From Eumeta japonica (Eukaryota > Arthropoda > Insecta > Lepidoptera > Psychidae), in contig BGZK01001453.1 in assembly GCA_005406025.1 (NCBI GenBank), positions 85,736-149,735 of the forward strand: a stretch of 64,000 bases of DNA, read 5' to 3'. The translations under genes and the position numbers were made by a program. Of this stretch, positions 24,106 through 35,570 are shown in pieces; position 1 is the stretch's first letter; each line of letters begins with the position of its first letter. The notes below the pieces were generated by a model. That model was not told where the DNA came from. It made no database searches and worked only from the letters and a program-made list of their open reading frames with translations.

Positions 24106-25470
24106 TTCAAATTCAAATTCAAAATATCTTTATTTCATAGGTTACAAAATAACATTTGAAGTATGTTATATTTTTTTGCGAATTTACACTTTACCGCTCG
24201 TTTGGAAGGCAGTTTTCCCTCAAGAAAAACGAACAAGAAATTTAAGGGTAGCTCTTTTCTAATTTGCTCCTACACAGCCAAAACAAATAAAAAATCTTTA
24301 AGGACGAAACAGCCCGGTAAGAAGTCGAGCCGCTTATGCCCATGCATTTTTGTCTTTTAAATATCCATAAATTGTATAATATTCTTTTTTACTGAGTGAT
24401 CGTTTAATAACACTCTTAAATTTCTATAGGGATAAATCTTGTATATCAACAGGAACCTTATTGAATATGCGCATACAGAGCTCTATAAATGAATTTGTGA
24501 CCTTACTTAGTCGACTAATATGGGAAATCAGTTTATTTTTATTTCTGGTATTGAGTTTATATCGACTACTATTTCTTTTAAACATTTCTAATTTTATTTT
24601 ACATATAATGAATTTTCATAAATGAATTGAGATGCCACAGTTAGGATTTCAATTTCCTTAAACTTATTTCTAAGAGATGCACGAGGTCAGAGCTTTTAAA
24701 TCTCGCGAAAGTTCTGCTTTTACAGCACGAAAATTCTATGAACATTCGCGGCGTTTCCTCAGAGCAAGATGCCATACGACATCAGGGTGTGGAAACAGCC
24801 ATAATAAACCAATCTAGCAGTTACGACGTCTGATAAATTTCTTATTTTTTTGACTGCATAGGCGGTAGAGCGAAGCCTTTTCGCCAACATACTTATATGA
24901 GGACCCCATTCAAGCATATTATCTAAAGTAATTTCCAGGAACACGGTAGCATTAACAAACCCAAATTTTTTGTTACGTACTAAAATAGTTCCAGATCCAT
25001 GTCTGACATTTGGAAGTGAGAATCTAATACATTTTGTTTTCATTACATTAAGAAGTAAGTTATTTGCAGTAAACCATTTCTCTATCTTGGAGATAGCATT
25101 GTCATAAGTGGGCTGTTTAACTTTGAAAAACCAAAAAGTATCATCTGTAAACAATACTATCACATGAACATCCTTAACAAGGCTAGATAAATCATTTATG
25201 TAGACTAAAAAAAGAAAGCGACCAAGAATTAATCCCTATGGTACACCTATGTGGATTATAGATCCAGATGATCTCATGCCATTGACATCAACTCTCTGAA
25301 CCCTGTTACTCAAATACGACTTCAGAAGGTCGAGTGCCCTGCCTGTTACTCCACAGTGACGTAGTTTCCCGATCAGAGTTTCATGATAAACATAATCAAA
25401 TGCCTTGGAGAGATACGAAAAATACGCCAATTTAATCTCACGAATCCTCCCAGGCTCAGGCTAAGGTTTT
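24106..25470 (-). mobile_element. 5'-truncated non-LTR retrotransposon (LINE)
   Basis: The 3' end on the minus strand is a short reiterated tail (ATTTGAATTTGAATTTGAAT type, 24,108-24,127) preceded by GAAATAAAGATATTTTG. The 5' end stops abruptly inside the reverse transcriptase near 25,470. The remaining coding part carries central and C-terminal RT blocks, followed by about 650 bp of 3' UTR. The RT pattern resembles the Jockey/CR1 group (family knowledge; clade not certain). The short open frame 24,163-24,360 in the UTR is not meaningful. Confidence 0.85.
24757..25430 (-). pseudogene. LINE reverse transcriptase fragment with internal stop
   Basis: Minus-strand reading gives SKAFDYVYHETLIGKLRHCG, then DLLKSYLSNRVQRVDVNG, then IIHIGVP followed by a stop where PQG is expected, then LFLVYINDLSSLVKD. 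The catalytic box appears as LFTDDT (usual FADD). Next come IEKWFTANNLLLNVMKTKCI, a 'TVFLEITLDNMLEWGPHI' block (usual FLGI.LD..L.W..HI) and a C-terminal 'YYGCFHTLMSYGILL'. The Gln-to-stop change (TAG near 25,236) separates two otherwise open segments. Both active-site Asp codons survive, but the element is dead by truncation and the stop. Confidence 0.88.
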
Positions 25471-25474
25471 TTTT

Positions 25475-25605
25475 TTAAAGTTACTTGTATTTTTCTTGAT
25501 GAACTCGATTACCATAACGCAGATCAAAATTGAATGGCGCGTTCGACAGTTATTGTAATTGAGGTATTACAAAAAAAAAACCGAACAAACCGGGCTGCGT
25601 ATAAA
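25475..25605. other. Short unassigned segment
   Basis: A/T runs on both sides of the LINE boundary; nothing recognised. Confidence 0.4.
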
Positions 25606-26205
25606 CATATGTATGTAGATGTTTCATCCATCAAGAGTCTCGATGATTTTTATCTCTTTTTGGTATGGATATTGGGGAGATATTGATCCCTACATATCCG
25701 AAACTTTTCTTTGTTTCAAATTTTTTTTAAATATCCCAATTTTTAAAAATCCTAAATTTTCATAGTGCAATGTTAAAAACTGTTCTCCAGTGATCTACAT
25801 CGCTATTTATACTTCAATTGCAAGTCTAAGTTCGTAATCGTAAAAGAAATATTTTTCGTATGATACATCTATGAATTATCTATTTTAAGATTAGTTTTTC
25901 CTTTAACTGTCCTATGAGATGTTTCTCTATGCCAAATTTCATAACTATAGATCAATTGGTAGCATCCTATATCTTTTAAATTACTTGGGACTTTCAAAAT
26001 ATAAAGCATAAATGGGCGTGTTTTGGGCATATTAATAACTTAAAAGCTTTATTTTTTGCAGACGCAGATGTATATGATGATAATTTCATCTTGATACGTT
26101 TACACGTACCCATGAAAAAAGAACTTGGCCAACAAAAGGACAGACGGACAACGAAGTTATTTTATGAGAGTTTCCTTTTCTTTAAAATGTAGATTTTACA
26201 GAAAC
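25606..26205 (+). repeat. Lepidoptera-type dispersed repeat, longer copy
   Basis: Contains in order 'gttctccagtgatctacatc', 'cttcaattgcaagtctaag', 'tatgccaaatttcataact', 'gggcgtgttttgggcat' and a 'aaaggacagacggacaac' tract before 'gagtttcc'. This is the same order of blocks as the shorter copies at 7.3 and 8.4 kb. It is noncoding. Confidence 0.6.
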
Positions 26206-26393
26206 CTAAAACAGTGTTTTAAATAAATCTATATTTTTGAACTCTTAGAGCTCAAAATGTATGAAAACTATATTTACGAGATCGAAGGGCTCAAAAAAGT
26301 ACTCGAAGAGATCAATAATTTATTTTTAAGTGCGTTTTGAATGTTTTAAGCTTGAAAGTAACTAAAAGTTTCGGAGATGGAAAAGCTTTTTTT

Positions 26394-26620
26394 TTATTTT
26401 GAACTCAAAAAGCTCAAACATTTATAGAAAATTATATTTTTAAAATCGAGGAGTTCAAAAACACACCGATAAATATCATAGCGGGAAGTTTCAGGGATGG
26501 CCTGCAGGACCATCCGTTTTCCAGATTTTTTTAAAAGGGAGCGGAAGTGGAAAAACTTTTCCAAATACGATATACAATGAGGGTTATTTTGTAGATTACA
26601 ATATAATAATATCAATTATA
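26394..26620 (-). repeat. Relative of the 1.1-1.5 kb repeat
   Basis: The minus strand matches 1,300-1,480. The shared core on the plus strand here is 'gggaagtttcagggatggcc' with 'tgcaggaccatccg'. A further copy at 27,690-27,840 reads 'gaaatttcagggatggccc'. Confidence 0.6.
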
Positions 26621-26624
26621 GTTA

Positions 26625-27200
26625 AGCGTGCTACTGAATACATCTCTGTATAGATATATAATTCCACTAAAAAGGCTATACCTATTTGAATTAAATGTAT
26701 AAGATAGAGGTAAATTATGTCTTGGCATAACCCATAAAACATTTTCATCTCAATGGATTGCTTTCTCGAATAAAAACAAATTAGCCAATAAACATAAGAA
26801 TAGATATATCTTGGCGACCTTTATTGGAAATTGTATTTTATATTAAATAAACTACTTTATATTCCTTTTCAGTTAGAACTTTAGTTTTGCTATATATTTC
26901 TAACAAAGATATTATGGCTGTTTCCGTTCGCTTTGTTATATCTAAAACAAGATTTAGAAATTTTTTTATTCGATCTTAAACCCGCTCTGAACGGTCTGTA
27001 CTGGATTGTCTCTCCGGACGACCACCTTGATTCTTTCTTGGACATTACAGTTTTTTTCTATTATTTACGCATTTTATATGTTTAAGAGTACTTATCTTGT
27101 GTTCAAAGGGATGATGTACCATTATGAAAAATTGTTGACAACCTTCAAGCGTTTCGGAGATTACCCGGGACAAGCTTCCAGACAATACTCGATTTTACTT
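26625..27200. other. Unassigned AT-rich DNA
   Basis: A 78-codon plus-strand frame at 27,006-27,242 runs into the hairpin at 27,205; no recognised domain. Confidence 0.4.
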
Positions 27201-27204
27201 TTTT

Positions 27205-27235
27205 CATGCGTAAATACAAAGAGTATTTACGCATG
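27205..27235. repeat. Perfect 13-bp hairpin
   Basis: CATGCGTAAATAC (27,205-27,217), 5-nt loop, GTATTTACGCATG (27,223-27,235). Confidence 0.92.
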
Positions 27236-27689
27236 TATTTAAAAATCATAAATCGGTCAACTCTTATAGCTTTTTCTTCAGCATCCGCTTGTACGGCTGT
27301 CTGTCACAGGGTAGGGTGAGCTTTCGCAGCTCGAAACAAGTCCAATGTGTGAAGTGCAATCGATGTGTCCGAGTGAGTGCATCTCGTGTGTATATAATTA
27401 GTCTTCTCGATGTTTGGAATGTAAGAAACAAATCGTTTACTATAATCATAGAGGTTTTATTTTTATGTGAACACCAACAACAGTAGTGCGCATCGTTAGG
27501 CAGCAATATAAATAAAATAAATTAAAACATTGGATTATAAAGAAAATCTTCTTTGGGGAAATAAGATTAATGCATTGTTAAGGTTAAGCCTAAAAAGTAC
27601 AACACATCATTAATCAAATTAAGCTATTCACTATTACAATTCTGCTTTTATTTAGACTTTTATGTTATGATCGACTTCGAACGACACAC

Positions 27690-27840
27690 CTTAGAAAAGC
27701 TCGAAATATAGATGTATTTTCGAGCGCTCCGAGCTCGGGCAACAGCGAGAAATTTCAGGGATGGCCCGCGGGCTCGACCGTTTTTCAGGTTTTTCTCTTT
27801 CCACATCCCTCCGCTGACCTCACTTAAAGCGCTGTAACAT
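27690..27840 (-). repeat. Third copy of the 1.1/26.4 kb repeat
   Basis: 'tttcagggatggcccgcggg' and 'accgtttttcaggtttttc' match 26,485-26,530. It is shorter and more GC-rich than the other copies. Confidence 0.5.
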
Positions 27841-27867
27841 TTACGAATATACTCGTGGCCACATTTC

Positions 27868-28020
27868 GCAGTTTGATGGACGCCCGGGGAGCCGGAGGTA
27901 AAATAGATAGTTTTATAACGACCGTCGGTTTAGGCCACACGCCCCGGGGACACATTATCGTATCGCGCCGCGTCCCATGTGAATATCGCTATCGGAACAC
28001 GGCAGTGTAGGCCGGTCAAC
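27868..28020. other. GC-rich island 3 with Helitron-like end
   Basis: 'cgcccggggagccggaggta' (27,881-27,900) resembles the GC-rich segment just before a Helitron 3' CTAG, but the expected CTAG is not there (AGATAG instead). The following GC-rich stretch to about 28,020 is unassigned. Confidence 0.35.
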
Positions 28021-28388
28021 TTCAGCTATTAGAATTCATAATTTAGTTAGGTAACGATCTGTTTTATAGTTCAATTTATGCAAACTCTATTAGAGCCCAC
28101 GGAATTTGTCGAAATTTCATTTTTGTTCTCGAGCGGCTGTATCCACTTTTGGGTTTTCATAACAAATTATACCGCGAACGCAAACTGCTGTAATAATATT
28201 ATTAAATAATTTAATATCTACATGATTTGGATTTCTTATGTTGCTTGTTATATTAGGCCGGCCCGGTTCAGTAGTCTTCAGATCGATCTTCATCACTGTT
28301 GAAATGATCAACTAGTTTTTGAGGCAAAATAAAATAAGAAAAACTACCCGCTCAGTGCATAGAAGAAAACGTCGTGCCGGTGCCCTAT

Positions 28389-28521
28389 GTCGTGTTAATC
28401 ACATTGATGAAGACGCTGTTAGCCTTCAGCCCTCATTAGGCTAGGGTATAGTCCCAGCACGTAAATCCACAATAAAAGGTTCAACAGCCTCAGCAGTGTG
28501 GTGATTACAACTTAACACGAC
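28389..28521. repeat. Small inverted-repeat-bounded element
   Basis: GTCGTGTTAA (28,389-28,398) and TTAACACGAC (28,512-28,521) are exact inverted repeats 133 bp apart, extended by imperfect ATCAC/GTGATT. This could be a MITE. No target duplication is clear. Confidence 0.4.
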
Positions 28522-28726
28522 ATCATTATTTCACTAGAAGATGTAAGTTTTTGTTACTTCAAATTAAACCTCTTTGGCCGTGTCTAGGGTGAAATTCAGT
28601 GCACGTGCCACGAAGCTGAAGTTAAATACGAATGAAGCTACTTTATGCTAACATGTAAGTTTCAATGGTACTCTGACACTTCACCGACAAATTTTACTAA
28701 TAATAATATTAAATATAACATACATT

Positions 28727-28774
28727 ACAAATAATATAGCGCTACTCTTTTGATTGGAACGCTATATTATTTGT
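28727..28774. repeat. Perfect 15-bp hairpin
   Basis: ACAAATAATATAGCG (28,727-28,741) and CGCTATATTATTTGT (28,760-28,774), spacer 18 nt. Confidence 0.92.
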
Positions 28775-28779
28775 ATAAT

Positions 28780-31700
28780 AAACAAATTGTTACAGTGATT
28801 TTTCAAAAAAACTCAAGTTGTTTCCGTAATCCGATATTTGTTATCGATTACCAAGATAGTATGTAATAAACGGAAAGACAAATTTTGATTGTCGTTTTAT
28901 AATTATGAAATTTATTTTGGCAAATTATGAGAAAAACTTAAGGTATATTATGAGCAGGTGGTAAATGGCTAATAAAATATTAAGATGAAATAGAAATATA
29001 ATTGGCATTCGGGCAGTTTCAGGTCTTTTGGTATTTTCAACCTCTACGATCCAGTCTCTGTATTTAATTTTATATCAAACGCTTCCTTCCTGTCTGTCAC
29101 TGAACACACACTATGTGTTCTCAGCGTGATTTATTATACTACTCACAACTTTATCTGTGAAAATTGGTTTAAAAGTGTTAAAAGTGATTATTAATTTTAA
29201 TTGAGTGACAACGATAGTAAAAGTGATAGTGGTAACACAAATTTCTTTTAATTATAACATGACTTAATTTTTTTTCTATTTTCACATAAAAGAGCTTAAA
29301 GAAAAAAAATATAATCATTTAGATGTTGCACATCTATCGGGTATCCCGTGATGGCTCACATCCCTATTTTTTTTTTCAAATAACCGAATGCAGCAAACAT
29401 CGAAATAAATCCAATATTTCTTTGATCATTTATCTCTTTTCGTTGTGTCTGAGGGCTGCATAAAATCACATGATTCATTCTAAGAATAACAAAAAGTAAT
29501 TTTAGCTTTAACAAACAGTTGAGCATATCATTTTTTTTAATTATCTAGAAAAACTATTCGAAACGGATACAGCCAATTAAATCAATGACAGAAACAAAAT
29601 GTAACTTTCACTTTAAGGGTGAACAACACGCAGTAAACGTCTGCCCCGCCGGTCGACGAAATTCAGTGGCTCGATAAAAACTTAAATATTACTCTACGCC
29701 GGACTTGAACCCGAGCCAATACAATAAAAATAGTTCGCGGTGTGCGCCGCCCCGACATTCGGCGTAAATATATTTTACATTTGTAACGGACTCCGAGACG
29801 CTTAAGTACATGTAGGCTGGACGTTCAATTCCCTTCTCTTGAAATGGTTAGATATTTTTTTCTAAGTTCGATCCGTTATCATGCTAACGTTGTGTTTGTA
29901 TTGACAAAAATATGGCTTAATTTTGTATTGACTGACTGATTTCAATGTTATTTTTGCACTAAAATTAATTTGTCTCATACAGGTGCGACTGTTTTAAATA
30001 CATATAACTACTTTTTCGAATTTCACATGAGAAATGAAATTCAATGTTTCAAACACAGCGGTAGCTATTTTCCGGTTTATTTTCTAAATTTCGTTTATTT
30101 ATTCACAACATAACTAACAGCAACAACTTTTTATCAAAAGCTTACTTCGTGTAATTTTGCAAATGCATGTAGGAACATACGTAAATTACAGTCGTCGGAC
30201 TAAAACTGATTCGGCGGACGGTGATGGAGTAACAATACAGTCCTGGCGGATCGAAAAACTTTCGTATCAAATAAGCTTTAGATTAACTAACCCGCCTAAA
30301 GAATTTAGCTTTGGATTAGCTGAAGTTCCATGAATAGAAGTATCTTAGACAAAAAAAAAATACCTACGACACTCGAGCTTCGGCCGCCGAGTGGCAAGTG
30401 CCTTGATTTCAAATCAGAATGCAATGGTTTGGTTTATTAACCATGGGTGGATTCAAAAATAAATTTTTCGGTTAAATAAAATTAAAAGATTCCCCATAAA
30501 TCGAAAAATACACTAAGCTGTAATCTTAGACCTATTTTCTGTGTTGATAGTAAAGATAAAAAGCTCACAACCGACACTATGCCAGCGAACAAACGATCAC
30601 ATGAACGATTATAGAAGCGTATGTCCTTGCAATGATTTTATAAAAATCTAACACCCACAGATCAGATAAAAAAAGTTAATTAATAGCATTTCATACAACG
30701 TGATAAAATTAAAGTATAACTAACTAAAGAGAAAGGCAGTCATTGAAGAATGCCGACAGAAGTGAAAACTTTAAACTATGAAATAACAGTGCTTTATTTG
30801 TAATTTTTAAATTAACTGTAATATTATATATTTAAACGATTTTTAAGTATAATCATTAATATTAGTTTGGTCTTCACATCTATCAGCATTCCAAGTGACT
30901 ATAAATATACGTTGCTCAAAAATTGGTTGAGAGAGCTTGGAGGGAAGAAAATTTTAAAATTTTTACCTTTTATTTTATACACAACAACATTAATGTCGCA
31001 ATTGAATCAAAATTTAAAATGTACCTACTGCATTAACATGTTGCTGACTAGAACAACGGTGACGCGAAAACATAAGATTTTTCCTATTCAAGGAAAATCA
31101 CCTTACGTCCTTATAGAAGTTTTCACTTCAATAAAATACAACAGATTAAAATGCTTGTAATTATTGAAAGAGCCTTGAGACAATTCTGTTCAGAAAGGAG
31201 TAATGTCAGCTAGTAGGACGGCTTATTAAAATATTGTCTGTTAGCAAAGTGCATATCGCTCCAATAGTGTGTATCTCGCATGCATTAATGAGTTACATAC
31301 GTTTGGAGAAAACTGTGCATAATCGAAGTAGCCAAAATCACATGAATAGAAACCACTGCTCTATAAATGCAAGAGAGATAAATGATCGGAAATAAGATAT
31401 AGTGAACTTGAACCCAACGTGTTGAAAACGACCCGTATTTTTCTCCTTTGAAAATAAAGAAAAACTGATTCATTTTTGACTTTTGATTTTTATTTCGGGG
31501 GTAAATTGTAATATAAAAAAAATTAAAGAATCAGACGAAAGCTTATAAAAATTAGATACATAATAAATAGTTATGACCCCATTAAAATTGCATTACATAT
31601 GGCAAAGAGTTGAATAAATACTTTAATTCCTTACTTTATGAGAAAAATCAGGGCGACAGGTGATTATTTTTATTTGCTTTTTATTATACTGTTAACTGAT

Positions 31701-32070
31701 TTACGAAAATTTAGAGATATTTTTTATTTAATTCATTCTTAGAGAGAACATTCAATATTTTTTTTATTGTTATATTTTAAGAACACTTCCCTTTATTTTT
31801 TTCCTGTTTCGACCTTCGTCTATAGTTTAGATTGGTAAAAATCGATTGTGACAGGCATATGTATAAACAGACTCCAAGTTGATTCTGTAAGTGATCTATT
31901 TCGACAGAGAACACATAAAATGATTTCAAATCAGGAAACATGGGCAATATTAATACGTAATTTCTTAATGCAATATGCATATTATCCTATATCTGCTCTC
32001 ATCCGTCGATCTGTTTTCATTTGGTAACTAAATTCCTTATCGCATTCCGCAACGAGAAATGCTGATCACC
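28780..32070. other. Unassigned AT-rich DNA
   Basis: No gene seen. At 30,385-30,425 a phrase 'gccgagtggcaagtg' followed by a self-complementary 'ttgatttcaaatcag' resembles part of a tRNA-Ser/Leu, but no T-arm follows, so it is at most a SINE scrap. Open frames at 30,867-31,160, 31,285-31,473 and 31,777-31,980 have no recognised domain. Confidence 0.4.
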
Positions 32071-32074
32071 GTAC

Positions 32075-32800
32075 ATTCGTTTGAAGTATAGCACAACCAT
32101 TTTCGCCCGAGAATCAATTGTACGATTTAGCTCAACTGCTTGTGGTACAGTAGGTCGCACGCGGGGGACGCCCGGGTTTGAATCTGTACTAGTATTTTTT
32201 TTTATTAATGTATTTAATTACTATCAAACATTTTAATTACTTTCATTGTTATTTTGGATAAAATTATAAATACTTTTATATTAACGGCAATTATTGTATA
32301 ATAATTTTAATACATTACTTCGAAAAAAATCGGAATATTTTTGAATAATTTCAAAAAATATTATTTGTTGGAACATTTTATTTGCAAACAGATATGAGGA
32401 AATATTTAAGCAAAAAGAAAGACATACGATTAACTATTTTAAAAGCTTTGTAATTAACCTATTTCTAAAAGTTTAATTATCATTATACTTTCTCAAAATT
32501 TAATTTTTTTATCATGAAATAATGTTTGAATGTTTTATTTTTTTATGCATGCAAATTATACTTCTTTATGTTTATTATTAAAATAATAAATAATACAACG
32601 AATTGTATTCTAATAAATTTTGGCGAAAAGCCATCTACTGTTTAAGAATATTTAACTATAGAAAAGAAGGACGACATTATTTCTGTAGTACTGCCCTCTA
32701 TGTACAAATTATATTATTATTTATTTAATTATTATCACACGTTTTAGTTAATTTAATTAATATTTACATACAGCGAAAGGAACTTCATTCCAACCGGTTG
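32075..32800 (+). repeat. Long dispersed repeat, copy 2 (SINE-like head)
   Basis: Matches 17,515-18,370. The head carries a box-A-like TTAGCTCAACTGC (32,127-32,139) and a box-B-like GGGTTTGAATC (32,174-32,184), about 47 bp apart, next to 'cgggggacgcccggg'. This is the layout of a tRNA-derived polymerase III promoter. The body is A+T-rich, with 'gccctctatgtacaaat' near 32,695 and a terminal 'ggaacttcattccaacc'. About 725 bp is long for a SINE, so a SINE inserted in another element, or a different class, remains possible. Confidence 0.55.
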
Positions 32801-32999
32801 TCCCCAAGATACTTCATTCGATTTTTCATTAATTACTCAATAAAACTAGAATCAAAACAATAAGACATTACTATTTTATAATTACTAATTAATAACGATT
32901 TATATACTTAATGTGACATTCAAATTACAAATATTACATCTATTTTTATAATATTACATTAGAGTGCAATCGCAATTGAATTCAAGCACGTCGAACATT

Positions 33000-33240
33000 G
33001 AATGGGGCCAGTATGTTGCCGGCGTCCCGCGACTGTCCGGGGGCGCTATTTGGAGCGCGCGCCGGCCGCTCCATTCAACGAGATCTCGAGCGCGCGACGC
33101 AAGTCCGTAACTGACTTCCTACACATAACAGCGCTAAAAGGTCACGTGCGCGCCGCCAAATCGGGCGCTATTCTGACCGCAGCCTCCGCTAGGCGTTTGC
33201 ACATAAATATGTTAAAGTTGTTACGATGCGCAAGACTGAG
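33000..33240. other. GC-rich island 4
   Basis: CpG-rich patch including 'gagcgcgcgccggccgctcc' and 'cacgtgcgcgccgcc'. A plus-strand frame is open from 33,002 to 33,286 (Arg/Ala-rich), with no recognised domain. It ends where the composition returns to A+T-rich. Confidence 0.4.
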
Positions 33241-33623
33241 TTTTATTTTTTTTTATGTAGCCTCAAACGTAACATGTATAAGATGATATAGGATTTTGTA
33301 TCGTGAGCGATTTATATAAATAAAATTATTTTAGTGTCAGTATTAATACTTAATAAAATCAAAAATACTAATGAAATTACACAACGCGATCACGATCGTT
33401 ATGTGAGCAATATGTGGTGTGAGCAATAATGTAATGAAATAAGTAAGAACGTGAGAGGTGATGGGACACCTAAGAGAAACGGAGCTTATTGCAGACAAAA
33501 AGTATTTTAAAAATACAAAAGTATAATAGTATTTTTTATTCAAATTAAACCATTATTTATATTAAATATACAAAAAATAATTTATTTCTATTATTTTCCA
33601 AAAAGAAAAGCACAGAATACAAC

Positions 33624-33676
33624 AAAAAACGGAGGGAAAAATTGAGTCAACCTCAATTTTTCTCTCCGTTTTTTTG
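33624..33676. repeat. Near-perfect 23-bp hairpin
   Basis: Left arm 33,624-33,646 (AAAAAACGGAGGG...TTGAG) and right arm from 33,652 (CTCAA...CTCTCCGTTTTTT) pair with one mismatch across a 5-nt loop. Confidence 0.9.
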
Positions 33677-33679
33677 TAC

Positions 33680-34720
33680 AACAGGTGATTTTCAATATAG
33701 AAATCACTCCAAAACAAATTCTGCCTGGAAATTAACATGTAAATGTACTAATTACAAGAAAGACTTTGTAAGAGACTTAGCAATTCATCCTCTAGTAGTA
33801 CTCTCGCTCACTCTCGCTCTGTCTCGCTCACTCGCATGTGTAATAAAAAGCACTCTTCAGCTAATAAGCAGCATCGTAACTTCTGTTACCAGCTTTCTTG
33901 GCGTTTCAGCTTTTCTGACTTAAATCCTTAAATCAAACGTGCCTTAAAAAGTATCGCTTTAAAGTGATTTTTCTCAATTTTATAAAGTGAAACCTCTATA
34001 GCAAAAATTATAAAATGTCATCAAGAGTGTTTTATAACAGTAAACACCTCAAATTGAAGAATCAAGACAAGAGGTATCAAAGTACGAGTGAGCTACACCT
34101 CTATTATGAGATCAATAAGTGAGTTACAGTTAAATAAATCTATTTTATTTACTGTTTTACTAAATCCGTTATAATGTAGTGCCTAATCTATGTATAATCG
34201 TTTACTCAAGACGTTAGGCATACCACGACAAACTACTAATATCAATTCTTCTCAGAAAATAAAAAAAATATCTGTTTTTTTTTATTTTGTGAGTAGTTTC
34301 AAATTACAAAACAAGTGACCCGATTTTTCATTTTATTATACTTAGTCTGTCAATCGCCGTTACAAAATTTATCAAATTTTTGTAAATGAAACAAAAACAA
34401 TAGAGATTTACATTTTATATTCAAATGGCACCGAATTGGGCTTCCAAATTTTGTACATACATTAATACACACAAACACTTCAAAATATCAGTTGGATTTT
34501 TTTTAATCGCTATGTACGTGTACTTGGGCTGCGGGGCAATACGCTAGGTCACATTTATATTTCATCACTGCAGCACCTTAGCATCTCACAAGAAATACTA
34601 ATTTACGATTCAAAGTCCTAGCAGACACCTTCGCAATACCTTAGTCCAGCTAGTACGATTTTCACTCCTGTCGCTATCAGCTTAGAGACGAATAGTCAAG
34701 ATAACACCTACAACACCGAA
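33680..34720. other. Unassigned DNA
   Basis: A CTCG-rich simple run (ctcgctcactctcgctctgt) lies at about 33,803-33,835. The 93-codon frame 33,642-33,923 crosses both the hairpin and this run, and I do not support it as a gene. Confidence 0.4.
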
Positions 34721-34724
34721 GACG

Positions 34725-34980
34725 CGGACACGATTCCGGGCGCGTACCGTAGTGCTTTTTCTAAATACGGTGCGGATTGTAAAATCAATCGTGGTGACGA
34801 AAAACATCGGCGAGAAAATTCGCATGTCGCTACGGCTCGTCCGTAATCTTCAAAGGCGCGTCAACACGCGCGCGACCAGCTCGGGGACTCCGGCGCGATA
34901 CCCTCGTCTCGCGCGAGTCCCGCGAGGGTAAGGGGACTTCCTTCGGACAAGAAAGGTTCGATTACAATTTCGGTTGAGCG
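34725..34980. other. GC-rich island 5
   Basis: CpG-rich, with a plus-strand frame open from about 34,799 to 34,977 that contains 'cgcgagggtaagg', a splice-donor-like site near 34,923. No domain is recognised and no paired acceptor is convincing, so an exon is possible but unproven. Confidence 0.4.
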
Positions 34981-35209
34981 GAACGTGTATGGAGGCGTAG
35001 GGCAGGAAAAACTAAATATTGTGGCTCGGTACTGGTGTGACGATGTACATATGCATATTATTGAGCGAGATGAATAAAAGTTTTTTTTCAATTTAAAGGA
35101 GATTTTAGAGAATGTTGAAATTAGAAATTTAAAAAGAGAAAAAAGGTTCTAATTCGCGCACTTGAAAGAAAAAAATAGTGAAATACATTAAGAATTACTA
35201 AAATACGAG

Positions 35210-35570
35210 TTATTCCCACGACAATAAAAGTTTTGTAAAACTACAAATCCGGTTTAGTAATTCTTTTTACTTGTTTTTAGTAGCTAGTTTTGTAATCGCA
35301 AAAACGTTGACGTCACGAATCTTTCATATTATTACAAAAACTTTTGTATTTCCAAGTATAAACTTAATAAGATTGAGTACCGAATTTTGTAGTTTCTAGC
35401 ATACAGTTATAATGCATATATGCTTAATAAGATGTTTTGTAATTCCAAGTATATAGTTAGTAGGATTAACGTTTTTAATTTCTAGTATGCATGCATTTGT
35501 AAGGATTACTATGATGTTTCGTAATTTCTGGTGTGGTGTTACTAATACTAAATATTACATAGTGTAATGC
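35210..35570 (+). repeat. Degenerate ~45-bp AT-rich tandem repeat
   Basis: Recurring phrases 'ttttgtaatttctagtat', 'ttgtatttccaagtataaac', 'ttttgtaattccaagtatat' and 'taataagatt/tagtaggatt' follow one another at roughly 35-50 bp spacing. Related phrases in both orientations ('ttacaaaa', 'tttgtaattac') continue more sparsely to about 36,800. Confidence 0.5.

Noticed and set aside
24163..24360. 65-codon Lys/Arg-rich frame
   Set aside because: It lies antisense within the 3' untranslated part of the LINE at 24.1-25.5 kb.
29690..29780. Possible minus-strand tRNA: 'ggacttgaacccgag' is a good box B complement
   Set aside because: No box A at proper distance and no cloverleaf arms; a lone box B can occur by chance or from a SINE scrap.
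30375..30470. tRNA-Ser/Leu-like segment ('gccgagtggcaagtg' and an anticodon-arm-like stem)
   Set aside because: No T-arm, no acceptor stem pairing; not a tRNA gene. Mentioned only as a possible SINE scrap.
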